Notes under the pieces: generated by a model
What the model was told of the DNA's origin: nothing
What the model saw: the letters and a program-made list of their open reading frames with translations, nothing else
The model's database searches: none
Part shown: piece after piece, positions 18,096 through 26,078 of the stretch
Layout: each line of letters opens with the position of its first letter
Numbering within the stretch: the stretch's first letter is position 1
Source: an archaeon
GTDB taxonomy: Archaea; Thermoproteota; Thermoprotei_A; Marsarchaeales; Marsarchaeaceae
Assembly (NCBI GenBank): GCA_902812505.1
Contig: CADDZQ010000006.1
Span: 1-43,235 of the forward strand
Direction: 5' to 3'
Length of the DNA stretch: 43,235 nucleotides
Position numbers and translations under genes: made by a program

Positions 18096-19064
18096 ATGCA
18101 GTACGCCCGTGTAGGTAACAGTGGGCTTAGGGTGTCGCGCATATGTGTCGGTGGTTTATCCTTCGGTAATGATGAAGAATGGAAGATAGAGTTGGATGAT
18201 GCGCGTAGGGTTGTGAATCGGGCTCTTGACCTGGGTATAAATTTCTTTGATACTGCGAACAGATACTCGAAGGGGAGAAGTGAGGAGATCCTTGGAGAGC
18301 TCCTCTCTGGTAGGCGTGATGACGTAATCATCGCCACAAAGGTGGGTCTTCCGCCAGGTGAAGGTCTAAATGTGCGAGACCTTTCGCGTCGCCATATACT
18401 AGAGCAGATACGGCTTTCCCTTAAAAGGCTTAGAACAGAGTATGTGGACCTCTATCAGATACATAGGTGGGACCCTCAGACACCACTCGACGAAACCCTT
18501 TCAACCCTCACTAGCTTAGTTGAGCGGGGTGTGATTAGATATCTTGGGTCATCCACGCTGTGGGGGTGGCAGCTCATGGAGGCGGAATGCCTTGCGAGGA
18601 TGAAGGGGTATGAAAGATTCATCTCTGTTCAAAACCATTACAACTTGGTCTACAGGGAGGATGAGAGGGAGCTCATCCCCCTATGTCGACATATAGGTGT
18701 GGGCGTTCTACCCTGGAGCCCATTAGCCCGAGGCTTCCTTTCTGGGAAGTATTCACGCGACAAGGTTGCTGACGACCCGAGGTACAAGTCAGATAAATAC
18801 TTGAGGGAGAGGTACTTTCGGGAGGAGGATTTCGACGTTGTGGAGAGGGTCACCGAGTTATCGAAGCAGAAGGGTGTAAGCAACGCGCAGATAGCTTTAG
18901 CTTGGCTGCTACACAAAGATTACGTTGTGGCCCCAATTGTTGGTATGAGTAAGGTGGAACACGTCGAGGAAGCCGTGGAAGCATTAGATGTAAAGCTAAG
19001 CTCCGATGATATAAAATATTTAGAAGAAGCATACAAACCACATCCAGTGCTTGGTAGCCCTTAA
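18096..19064 (+). CDS. Aldo/keto reductase
   Basis: A 322-residue cytoplasmic NAD(P)H-dependent oxidoreductase with the TIM-barrel AKR fold. The catalytic tetrad is complete: D52 and Y57 in FFDTANRYSKGRSEE, K82 in IIATKVG, H123 in YQIHRWDPQTP. The C-terminal cofactor region includes the AKR-like segments LAWLLHKDYVVAPIVGMSKVEHVEEAVEAL. It belongs to the large YghZ/IolS-like group that reduces aldehydes and ketoses; the substrate is uncertain. The ATG at 18096 has a TATA box 25 bases upstream. Its stop overlaps the next start (TAATG), so translation of the exchanger is probably coupled. Confidence 0.92.
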   Translation: MQYARVGNSGLRVSRICVGGLSFGNDEEWKIELDDARRVVNRALDLGINFFDTANRYSKGRSEEILGELLSGRRDDVIIATKVGLPPGEGLNVRDLSRRHILEQIRLSLKRLRTEYVDLYQIHRWDPQTPLDETLSTLTSLVERGVIRYLGSSTLWGWQLMEAECLARMKGYERFISVQNHYNLVYREDERELIPLCRHIGVGVLPWSPLARGFLSGKYSRDKVADDPRYKSDKYLRERYFREEDFDVVERVTELSKQKGVSNAQIALAWLLHKDYVVAPIVGMSKVEHVEEAVEALDVKLSSDDIKYLEEAYKPHPVLGSP

Positions 19065-20050
19065 TGAGCGCCCACATAGCCCAGTCTCTTAGCCAATTAG
19101 GACTACTGCTTGGCTACCTAGCAGCTGTAAGCGTCGGGGGATACACGCTTGGGAGAGCTTCAGAAATACTCTTGGGTAGGCTTCAGGCTAGGGTAATCGG
19201 AGGGGTTCTACTGGGATTCGCTGTGACACTGCCAGAGTATCTCTTCGCATTAATATCCACATTGTCACGTCACAACGACGTAGCGTTGGGCTCCGCCTTC
19301 GGCGGCAACATATTCCTCTTCACCCTCCTCTACGGCGTACTATTCCTAGCCAACAAGTCAGCCAGCGCAGCATATAGAGGACTCATGTTCGATGTGGTGG
19401 TACTTGGTTCCTCAACACTCCTCATACTCTTCGCCTCCATCATTAACACCCTTAACATATACGTGGGCTTAGCGCTAATACTACTATACGCCCTATTTAT
19501 CGCCTACTCCGCAAGGGGGAGTGACGACCTAAGAGAAAACCCAGTTGACTCTCTAAGCATCAAATCAAAGTTCGAATCATTAGGATTCCTCGCAGTGGGT
19601 CTGATACTAACCGTTGGCTTCATTCACCCCCTTGTAAACCAAGTTGTCCTATTCTCCTCCACAGTTGGAATACCCCCAGTGATAACCTCCTTCACACTTG
19701 TACCAGCAGGCGACGAGTTACCTGAACTTGTGGCCATGTTCACACTTCTAAGAAGCGGTTCGAAAAGGAATACGGATACGCAGGGGAGTCAAGCTGCCTA
19801 TGCCAACCTAATTGGGAGCAAAGTGCAGAGCAACACCCTGCTCATAGGCACAATATTGATAGCCGCGTCAATTGTTGGTAATCCAATTGTAGTTTCGGAT
19901 AAGTACTCTTGGTTCACGCTTTACGCCATGGTTGCTACAACTTTTACGGGTATGTTCGCAACATTCTTCACAACACGTAGAAGCGTAGGTGTGCTTCTAA
20001 TAGTCGCATACTTCATTATAATGGGTGTAGCCGTAGGCCTAGGCGTATAA
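19064..20050 (+). CDS. Ca2+/cation antiporter (NCX/CaCA family)
   Basis: A 328-residue membrane protein with two inverted alpha-repeats, as in sodium/calcium exchangers. Repeat 1 is GFAVTLPEYLFALIS plus DVALGSAFGGNIF, with a Glu in the place of the canonical GTSLPE motif. Repeat 2 is VPAGDELPELVAMF plus LIGSKVQSNTLLIG. Ten hydrophobic segments are separated by a short loop (SARGSDDLRENPVDSLSIKS). The second repeat has a polar insert, RSGSKRNTDTQGSQAAY, between its two halves. Motif drift (TLPE for SLPE, GGNIF for GSNIF) means the transported ion could differ from Ca2+. It starts in the TAATG overlap with the reductase gene. Confidence 0.8.
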   Translation: MSAHIAQSLSQLGLLLGYLAAVSVGGYTLGRASEILLGRLQARVIGGVLLGFAVTLPEYLFALISTLSRHNDVALGSAFGGNIFLFTLLYGVLFLANKSASAAYRGLMFDVVVLGSSTLLILFASIINTLNIYVGLALILLYALFIAYSARGSDDLRENPVDSLSIKSKFESLGFLAVGLILTVGFIHPLVNQVVLFSSTVGIPPVITSFTLVPAGDELPELVAMFTLLRSGSKRNTDTQGSQAAYANLIGSKVQSNTLLIGTILIAASIVGNPIVVSDKYSWFTLYAMVATTFTGMFATFFTTRRSVGVLLIVAYFIIMGVAVGLGV

Positions 20051-20139
20051 AAGCAAACCGTTCATAGCGCGAACTTGACGAAGGTGACACTTAGAACAGT
20101 TACAGACCACTTAAGCCTTTGGAGGCCTATCTTCCCCCG

Positions 20140-20355
20140 GTGAAAAAATTGGTTGGTAGGGGCTCTGTACTAGGAGTCTTCGCTGTGCTGGGGTTCGTGG
20201 CGGGAATCGCATTCGGGTTCGCGATACCCTACGTTGTTCCTGCCTTGGCGTACTTGCCAAAAATAGTGACAGCCCAGTGGTTCCTCGCTGGCCTTATGGG
20301 GGCGCTCTTCGCCGTGGTAATAGTCCTCGCGTACATCGCTGCACACCACAACTAA
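20140..20355 (+). CDS. Small two-helix membrane protein
   Basis: A 71-residue protein starting MKKLVGRGSVLGVF, with two hydrophobic stretches (about 9-37 and 43-66) and a short C-terminal HHN. An upstream TTG at 20119 would add seven residues, but GTG 20140 is favoured because CACTTAAGCC (20108-20117) sits about 27 bases before it. No family is recognised. It is separate from the exchanger (about 90 bases downstream) and convergent with the large TrmB gene. Confidence 0.65.
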   Translation: MKKLVGRGSVLGVFAVLGFVAGIAFGFAIPYVVPALAYLPKIVTAQWFLAGLMGALFAVVIVLAYIAAHHN

Positions 20356-20420
20356 AGCTTTTTACGAACCCCAACTAAACTTTTTATTATAGAAGAATCA
20401 AAACCTTCTAATTTTAAGGG

Positions 20421-21797
20421 TTAGCGCTTCGGGTTTTCGTTGTTGTCTGTTCCAAGAGTAGTGGCTGGGGTGGTGGGGTTTTGGAACAAGTAGTCAAGCG
20501 GCTTTGTCTCGTGGTCCTCCTTCCTATACACCCTCTTTCTAGTTATCCAGAGGCGTTTTTGCTCGTCGTATATTGTCTGAAGCGTACTGGTATAGTAGCC
20601 GTACTTTTCGAAGATCGCCTCGCTGAGTACCCCCCAGGCGGTCATCAGGAACTCGGATTTTAACTCCTTGCTCTTCCTGTATGATACTGATGAGGCGTCT
20701 GTGACCTCGTAGAAGAGTGTTCTCAGTGGATCCTCACTACTATAGTTTATCTCGATTTTCTCCGAAACGGAGGCAAGGTCAACCATTAACCTTAGGGACT
20801 CCTCTAAATCGTCTTTGACGAGCTTTAATCCCTCTTCTTCGAGTAGTTGAAGGGCGTACACTCCAGCTTTCCTGATTAGCTCGTCCGCTTTCCTCTCCCC
20901 GAATTCGTCCACTAGTATTTTTCCGAACGCGTAGAGCACAGTGTTATAGTATACCGAGGCCGAAGAAGCCACTCTTGAGACGTCTTCGCCTGATTTGATA
21001 AGCGAGATAATGCTTCCGATATCTGGTAGCTCGACCCATAGGAAGTCGACAAAGGAGATAATGTTCTCAGCCACTCCTTTATCTTTAATATAGATGAGGG
21101 AGTAGTCGGATGGATCCTGTGAGAGTCGGGCTGAGGATATAATAATCGTGGTCTTCCTGTCGATAACTATTAGGTTGTCCTCTGGCTCCTTGTGGACCAC
21201 GTGGACCTCAGCGAAATCCTTGAATCCCTCAAGTTTAGAAATCTGGTCCGCGAGTAGGGGTGCGATGATTCTGTTTTTAACCTTCCTATCATAGGCGGCT
21301 CTTAAATCTTCACGCAACTCTCTGAGAAGTCTGAAGCAGGACCTATTGAGCACCATGACGACCTCCTGCTCCGCTTGGCTGAGCTCATCCCTCAACGCCT
21401 TCGTTCCTTTGCTTTTTTCCTTTATTGTCCAGAACTCTTTTCGCTCAACGCCGTCCTTATCCTTTATTTGGCTGAAGAGGTCGATAAGCCTGTTTAGCTG
21501 TTCTTTCATCGAGTCGAGTTCATCTTTCTTCTTATCTAAGAGGGGCTTAAGCGTGATTTCGGGTGACACAGCCCTACACATATACTTCTTTTCAGGTAGA
21601 AATTCAACGAACCCCTTTTTCTGTAGTTTCCTTACGTTAGCGTAAACCTTGGTTCTTGGAACATTGGCCTTCTGAGCCAGCTCAGACATGGTGCATGGCC
21701 CGTTTTCAACTAGAGCCCAGTATATTCTGGACTCGTGGTCGCTTAAACCGAACTCTGAAAGGTCCTTTTGCTTGGTTGAGTGTTGGGAGTCGGGCAT
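20421..21797 (-). CDS. Large TrmB-family transcription regulator
   Basis: A 458-residue protein. Residues about 15-80 form a winged helix typical of TrmB: LSDHESRIYWALVENGPCTMSELAQ, then recognition region NVPRTKVYANVRKLQKKGFVE. A coiled coil (about 85-112) and a TrmB-like phospholipase-D-fold ligand region (about 125-255; VVMVLNRSCFRLL, NLIVIDRKTTIII) follow. Residues about 275-405 are an extra, mostly helical domain I cannot assign. It is divergent from the division operon across a 160-base gap, so control of that operon is an inference from position. The upstream TATA-like TTTATAAGT (about 21856-21864) and GGTGA before the ATG suggest a leadered transcript. Confidence 0.82.
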   Translation of the reverse strand: MPDSQHSTKQKDLSEFGLSDHESRIYWALVENGPCTMSELAQKANVPRTKVYANVRKLQKKGFVEFLPEKKYMCRAVSPEITLKPLLDKKKDELDSMKEQLNRLIDLFSQIKDKDGVERKEFWTIKEKSKGTKALRDELSQAEQEVVMVLNRSCFRLLRELREDLRAAYDRKVKNRIIAPLLADQISKLEGFKDFAEVHVVHKEPEDNLIVIDRKTTIIISSARLSQDPSDYSLIYIKDKGVAENIISFVDFLWVELPDIGSIISLIKSGEDVSRVASSASVYYNTVLYAFGKILVDEFGERKADELIRKAGVYALQLLEEEGLKLVKDDLEESLRLMVDLASVSEKIEINYSSEDPLRTLFYEVTDASSVSYRKSKELKSEFLMTAWGVLSEAIFEKYGYYTSTLQTIYDEQKRLWITRKRVYRKEDHETKPLDYLFQNPTTPATTLGTDNNENPKR

Positions 21798-21919
21798 AAT
21801 GTATAGTCACCCATAACTACGTGTGGGGTGGGGGGCATGAATGAAGCGAAGAAGTACTTATAAATGTTTCGTACCACACGATTTGTTTCCTCAGGATACA
21901 TCATCTTAGGGAACAACTC

Positions 21920-21931
21920 TCTTATATTTAT
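21920..21931 (+). promoter_or_regulatory. TATA-like box of the division operon
   Basis: CTTATATTTATA lies 27-38 bases before the TTG at 21958, the usual distance of an archaeal TATA box from a leaderless start. It drives the ESCRT-III/cdvA/cdvB/cdvC genes. The adjacent gap to the TrmB gene is where a regulator would bind; no clear palindrome was found. Confidence 0.6.
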
Positions 21932-21957
21932 AGACTTGAAGATACGAAGCGATAATT

Positions 21958-22596
21958 TTGAGTAGGGATTTCGCGTCAAACTGGGACAAAAAAGATTCAA
22001 CCTCCACCACCGACCGGCTAAAGGAAGCTATAAGGCCTCCCGGCCCACTTAAGCCCAGAATTGAGAGTGCTCAAAGATCGCTTCAAATGCAGGTTCAGAG
22101 GCTCGACCAGATCAATAGTAGACTTGTTGAGCGCCAACGGGTGATGTTTGAGAAGGTTGTAGACGCCATAAGACGACACGATCAAGCCCGCGCCACCATA
22201 TATGCGAACGAGGTCGCTGAGATAAGGAAGATGGCGAAACTCATAATGCAGAGCAGGCTCGCGTTAGAGTCAATCATCGTAAGGCTCGGCACGCTCGAAG
22301 ACCTCGGCGACGTGATCACAAACCTCGCTCCAGCCATCGGTGTTGTCTCCTCGATTAGACGTAGCATCGGTCAGGTGACGCCTGAGGCCGACAAGGAGAT
22401 GGGTGAAATATCCAACCTACTTAGCAGTATACTAGTGGAAGCGGGTCAGACTGGTAACTATACGGTGAGCTTCGACACAGCTAATGAAGATGCGCAGAAA
22501 ATAATGGAGGAGGCGGCCGCGCTCGCGGAGACTAGGCTGAAAGACCAGTTCCCAGACCTGCCAACCTCCGCTTCATCCCAGCAGACCAGGCAGTGA
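21958..22596 (+). CDS. ESCRT-III (CdvB-type) paralogue without winged helix
   Basis: A 212-residue Snf7-like polymer-forming protein of the archaeal division machinery. After a polar N-terminus (1-30), the basic helical core runs about 32-160: QVQRLDQINSRLVERQRVMFEKVV, HDQARATIYANEVAEIRKM and LEDLGDVITNLAPAIGVV are typical of CdvB helices 1-4. The C-terminal helix EDAQKIMEEAAALAETRL is followed by FPDLP (198-202), which resembles the proline-rich MIM2-type peptide that binds the MIT domain of Vps4/CdvC. It has no winged helix, unlike the second ESCRT-III gene downstream. The TTG start follows a TATA box by about 27 bases, with cdvA 28 bases downstream. Confidence 0.9.
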   Translation: MSRDFASNWDKKDSTSTTDRLKEAIRPPGPLKPRIESAQRSLQMQVQRLDQINSRLVERQRVMFEKVVDAIRRHDQARATIYANEVAEIRKMAKLIMQSRLALESIIVRLGTLEDLGDVITNLAPAIGVVSSIRRSIGQVTPEADKEMGEISNLLSSILVEAGQTGNYTVSFDTANEDAQKIMEEAAALAETRLKDQFPDLPTSASSQQTRQ

Positions 22597-22623
22597 ATAC
22601 ATAAATTAGGAGAGTAGACCCAG

Positions 22624-23331
22624 ATGTCTCCTGGTTCGGGTAGAAAACTATCCGACGACTCCATGTCGCCTTCGAGGCATCTGGGTAAGACTGTTAAGGA
22701 CGAGTACAACAGAGTTGTCGGATGGGTAGCGGGCTTCTTCAACTATCTTCCAGAGTCAGAGGGGAGCCAGTCTGGTAAGGCGGAGTTCTACTTTGTGGTT
22801 CAGACGACTGATGGCTTCCAAGAAATACCTTCGAGCAGAGTGCTCTCGGTAGAGGAGAACTATATCATAGTCAAGTCCGAGCTCAAACAGAGCCTCAAGG
22901 AGACTAAGGATAGAATTGAGTGGCTCTATGAGAGGATAAGGGCTCTTGAAGAGGCTAGTACGAAGGATAACTCGGCGTCAGACGCCCCAGTGCTCACCGC
23001 GGCGCAACTCCAGCACAAGGTCAGGTTTAACTCACTGGTGGAGAGCATCCACCCTTTACTCGAGGTGGCTCAGAGGCGGGTGGATAGGCTACTTTCCGAG
23101 ATCGAGCTAATTGAGCGTGCAATGGTTGATTTGAACATAGCTAGAACCATGAATGAAATCGGTGAGAAGGATTTTGAGTGCTGGTCGAAGAGGCTTAAGG
23201 ATGGGCTCAACTCTGCTCACCTAGAGTTGAGCGACCTGGATGACCTAGTCAAATCGCTTTCACGGATAGAGAGGGAGTACAGGGATGTCTTCCGCGTTGA
23301 GATAGTGAGTGAGACAGATAGAAGGGAGTGA
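22624..23331 (+). CDS. cdvA: CdvA, archaeal cell-division membrane-recruitment protein
   Basis: A 235-residue protein with the CdvA layout: a PRC-barrel-like N-terminal domain (about 25-85; VVGWVAGFFNYLPE, EFYFVVQTTDGFQEIPSSRV), then long coiled coil (about 86-112 and 130-220). CdvA coats the membrane at midcell and recruits the winged-helix CdvB. In Sulfolobus, recruitment uses a short C-terminal peptide that adds a strand to CdvB's winged helix; here the last residues contain FRVEIVSE, a plausible strand of this kind. The gene lies between two ESCRT-III genes and overlaps cdvB by four bases (GTGA), so they should be translated together. CATAAATTAGG (22600-22610) may be an internal promoter. 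Confidence 0.85.
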   Translation: MSPGSGRKLSDDSMSPSRHLGKTVKDEYNRVVGWVAGFFNYLPESEGSQSGKAEFYFVVQTTDGFQEIPSSRVLSVEENYIIVKSELKQSLKETKDRIEWLYERIRALEEASTKDNSASDAPVLTAAQLQHKVRFNSLVESIHPLLEVAQRRVDRLLSEIELIERAMVDLNIARTMNEIGEKDFECWSKRLKDGLNSAHLELSDLDDLVKSLSRIEREYRDVFRVEIVSETDRRE

Positions 23332-24248
23332 GCTCAGCCGTGGGAACCCTGTATTTTGACTCTTTCCTCAAAAAGAAGAAAGACTTTAAGGATATTCTCG
23401 ACGAGGTTCTCAGGGTTCTTAACGAGCAGCAGGTTCAAATAAGGATGCGTATAGTGAGCCTTCAGCGTAGGGAGAATGAGCTTCTTAGAATGTGTGTGAT
23501 GCTTATACGTCGAAAGGATAGGGCTCGGGCTAGGATATATGCATATGAGACCGTTGAGATACACAGGGTTCTAAGTGTGCTCCAGAAGAGTGAGCTCATA
23601 GTTGAGGCCCTCAGGCTAAGGGTTGGGACAGCAAAGGAGCTCGGTGACGCCGTGGGCACGCTTAGACCGCTAGCGGATGCGCTTAGCAGGGTTAGAGCCC
23701 AACTCCAGGGCTTTGTCCCAGAGGTGGCTAAAAGCATGCAGCAGACAGCCGAGGCTCTAAACGAGGTGCTCAGCGTGAGTGTACCCGAGACAAGCATAGG
23801 CGACTTCTCCTCGCCGCTCAACACTGAAAGTGTGGAGTCCATACTGAGGGATGCCGAGGAGTTGGCGAGTAGGAAGCTTAGAGAAGAGTTAGAGAAGGTG
23901 GAGGAGGCAGACCTTAAACCCATAATCGAGTACATAAGGAGCAACGGTATCGAATCCATACAGTCTGTGGTGGACAACCTCGTCGACACGTTCTCGGTGG
24001 AGGGCTTAGAGGGTGTCGTAGAAGAAAATGTGAGTTCCTCTAAGGATGGTGGTCTACTATATGTTAGGGTTAACGAAACAGACTCCGAGATACCTAGACG
24101 CGTGTATGATTATATTAGGAGTAAGAATGGGGTGCTCGAGTTATCATCATGCTGTAAGGATCTCGGCATCAGTCGTGAATCCGTCATCACAGCTCTGCGA
24201 ACGCTTGAGTCGCAGGGCAAGATCAAACTCGACCATCAGCCAGCGTGA
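23328..24248 (+). CDS. cdvB: CdvB, ESCRT-III with C-terminal winged helix
   Basis: A 306-residue ESCRT-III protein. The basic core is at about 15-150 (QQVQIRMRIVSLQRRENELLRMCVML, KDRARARIYAYETVEIHRVL, AKELGDAVGTLRPLADALSRV), followed by an acidic linker (about 165-250). A winged helix, about 253-303 (RRVYDYIRSKNGVLELSSCCKDLGI, RESVITALRTLESQGKIKLD), should bind the CdvA tail. The linker contains the helix ESILRDAEELASRKLREEL, homologous to the one before FPDLP in the first ESCRT-III protein, but no proline-rich Vps4-binding core is evident here. It starts with GTG in the four-base overlap with cdvA and ends 17 bases before cdvC. Confidence 0.88.
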   Translation: MSSAVGTLYFDSFLKKKKDFKDILDEVLRVLNEQQVQIRMRIVSLQRRENELLRMCVMLIRRKDRARARIYAYETVEIHRVLSVLQKSELIVEALRLRVGTAKELGDAVGTLRPLADALSRVRAQLQGFVPEVAKSMQQTAEALNEVLSVSVPETSIGDFSSPLNTESVESILRDAEELASRKLREELEKVEEADLKPIIEYIRSNGIESIQSVVDNLVDTFSVEGLEGVVEENVSSSKDGGLLYVRVNETDSEIPRRVYDYIRSKNGVLELSSCCKDLGISRESVITALRTLESQGKIKLDHQPA

Positions 24249-24265
24249 ATCTTTGGTGAAAACCA

Positions 24266-25426
24266 TTGGCTTTGGCCGCCTCTGAACTTGAAGGCTTAGC
24301 TAAACGTTATGCTAGTGAAGCGGTGGCAGCGGATAGGCAGGGTATGCGGGGTAAAGCCATCACTAGCTACCAGCAGGCAATCGATGTCCTCAACAAGTTG
24401 GTCACACTCTACCCTGGCTATGAATTAAATGGGATATACATTCAGCGTATAAAGGCGTACCAAGAGAGGATAAGGCTTCTGAAGGGTGAGGTCTACGAGG
24501 ATGATGGTAGTGGGAGCAACCTTTTGCCAAGGAATCAGCAAAGCCCTAGTCAATCCCAGAAGAGCTCGTATGATGACCTGGTCATAAAGGAGAAGCCAAA
24601 TGTTAAATGGGAAGATGTGATAGGTTTAGAGGATGCTAAGAAGGCGATCATGGAGTCTATTGTGTACCCAACCAAGCGCCCAGATCTTTTCCCCCTCGGA
24701 TGGCCGAGGGGTATACTCATGTTCGGCCCCCCTGGTTGTGGTAAGACGCTTCTTGCTGCGGCAGCCGCCTCTGAGATTGAGGCCACGTTTATCAGTGTTG
24801 ACGCGGCTTCAATAATGTCGAGGTGGCTTGGGGAGGCTGAGAAGAATGTTGCGAGGATATTCGCTCAGGCGCGCTCAATCAAGGGTCCTGTTATAATCTT
24901 CATGGATGAGCTCGATGCGCTTCTTGGTATACGCTCAAACGAGGTGGGGGGTGAGGTTAGGGCTAGGAATCAGTTGCTTCAAGAGATGGATGGTTTAGCC
25001 GATAAGGGTAAGACGAACATGGTGTACGTTATTGGCGCAACAAACAAGCCGTGGGTTCTGGATGCACCCTTCGTGAGGAGGTTCCAGAAGCGTATAATGG
25101 TTAACCTCCCAGACTATGATGCTAGGATAAGGATATTCGAGCTTTACACAAAGAACCTCAGGCTTGCCGAAGACGTAGACCTCAAAGAGTTGGCTAGGTG
25201 GACAGAGAACTATAGCCCAAGCGATATCAGGGATGTTTGCCAGAGCGCCCACCTAATGGTGGTGCGAGAACTCTTTGAATCAGATCAGGCCAATAAGCCC
25301 GGTAGCATGCCACGCAGGATAACGATGGACGACTTCAAAAAGGTGTTAGAAAATAGGAAGCCAAGTGTGGCTCCGGACCTACTTGCATCCTATAAGACGT
25401 GGTACGACTACTATAAGGCGTTGTGA
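24266..25426 (+). CDS. cdvC: CdvC, Vps4-type AAA ATPase
   Basis: A 386-residue AAA ATPase that disassembles or remodels ESCRT-III filaments. It has an N-terminal MIT domain (about 1-75; LEGLAKRYASEAVAADRQG, AITSYQQAIDVLNKLV), a flexible linker with GSGSN and QSPSQSQKSS, then the catalytic module. Walker A is GPPGCGKT (154-161), the pore loop is SRWLGEAEKN with W187, Walker B is IIFMDELD (D214, E215). The second region of homology is GATNKPWVLDAPFVRRFQKRI with N260 as sensor 1 and R271/R272 as arginine fingers. The Vps4 C-terminal helix is present (YKTWYDYYKAL). All residues needed for ATP hydrolysis are present. A TTG start follows cdvB by 17 bases. Confidence 0.93.
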   Translation: MALAASELEGLAKRYASEAVAADRQGMRGKAITSYQQAIDVLNKLVTLYPGYELNGIYIQRIKAYQERIRLLKGEVYEDDGSGSNLLPRNQQSPSQSQKSSYDDLVIKEKPNVKWEDVIGLEDAKKAIMESIVYPTKRPDLFPLGWPRGILMFGPPGCGKTLLAAAAASEIEATFISVDAASIMSRWLGEAEKNVARIFAQARSIKGPVIIFMDELDALLGIRSNEVGGEVRARNQLLQEMDGLADKGKTNMVYVIGATNKPWVLDAPFVRRFQKRIMVNLPDYDARIRIFELYTKNLRLAEDVDLKELARWTENYSPSDIRDVCQSAHLMVVRELFESDQANKPGSMPRRITMDDFKKVLENRKPSVAPDLLASYKTWYDYYKAL

Positions 25427-25598
25427 TAGCCTAGGAAAACATCAGGACTTCAAGACATCTCCCTCGATGTACGATGCGATGCTGTGGGATCTTGTGTAGC
25501 ATGGTTGGCGCTAAGATGGGATAAAGAGTGGTCGGCGCGGTTTGGCTTATAGCATGTGTGTTTGCGAGCGCATGTTAAAATCTTTTCGCAGGGCTTGC

Positions 25599-25665
25599 GA
25601 TGGTGTCCAGATACAATTTTACAAGCCTTGGCAGTAAGCCCACCACCTCGAGTCCGGACACCATC
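25599..25665. repeat. Long inverted repeat after cdvC
   Basis: GATGGTGTCC (25599-25608) pairs perfectly with GGACACCATC (25656-25665), with a 47-base loop. GGGCTTG occurs outside the left arm (25591-25597) and after the right arm (25666-25672), and ACAAGCC in the loop could pair with either, giving alternative folds. GTTAAAAT at 25574-25581 would place a transcription start near the left arm. It could be a terminator, a small RNA or an operator; it matches no RNA family I recognise. Confidence 0.45.
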
Positions 25666-25715
25666 GGGCTTGTTGTAAGTAGGTTTTAAATTTGTAAAAC
25701 AAAGTAGAATAATTA

Positions 25716-26078
25716 ATGTCCCAGAAATACATACCCTCGATCAATTATGGGAGCCGCTCTAAGACGCTCAGTAGGAGGATGGATTTGCTCAAGTATGTTG
25801 GAAGGGACATTACACTTCACTATAAGGATGGTAGGACGGATCGGCTCAAGGTTTATAGTTATGAGGGCCCATTCCTCCTACTTGTCGCCCCGAAATCCTC
25901 GCTTGGGCACATTGGTATACAGATCGATAAGTGGGTGATTAGGGAGGAGAAGGGTGAGCTTCACGCTTATCCTAACGGTCATGTCCCAGATTTGGTGCTT
26001 AATCCTCAGACCTCCCCCCGATCTCCTTCGGCTTCCTCTGCCGCTTCAGTTTCTCCCTCTCCTCAACAAATGCACTGA
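25716..26078 (+). CDS. Small LSm-like hypothetical protein
   Basis: A 120-residue protein. Residues about 20-75 (RRMDLLKYVGRDITLHYKDG, RLKVYSYEGPFLLLVAP) have the rough rhythm of an LSm/Sm-like barrel: short helix, then strands around D/G-containing loops. The identity is weak and other small beta folds are possible. The C-terminal 25 residues are Ser/Pro-rich (SPRSPSASSAASVSPS) and are encoded across the 3' end of the convergent TrmB gene (80-base overlap). The ATG has TTTTAAATTT (25683-25692) about 27 bases upstream. Its role next to the division operon is unknown. Confidence 0.6.
   Translation: MSQKYIPSINYGSRSKTLSRRMDLLKYVGRDITLHYKDGRTDRLKVYSYEGPFLLLVAPKSSLGHIGIQIDKWVIREEKGELHAYPNGHVPDLVLNPQTSPRSPSASSAASVSPSPQQMH

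Noticed and set aside
25591-25680. tRNA-like fold in the cdvC downstream region
   Set aside because: The arms do not form the acceptor, anticodon and T-arm lengths, and no TTCRANY T-loop is present.
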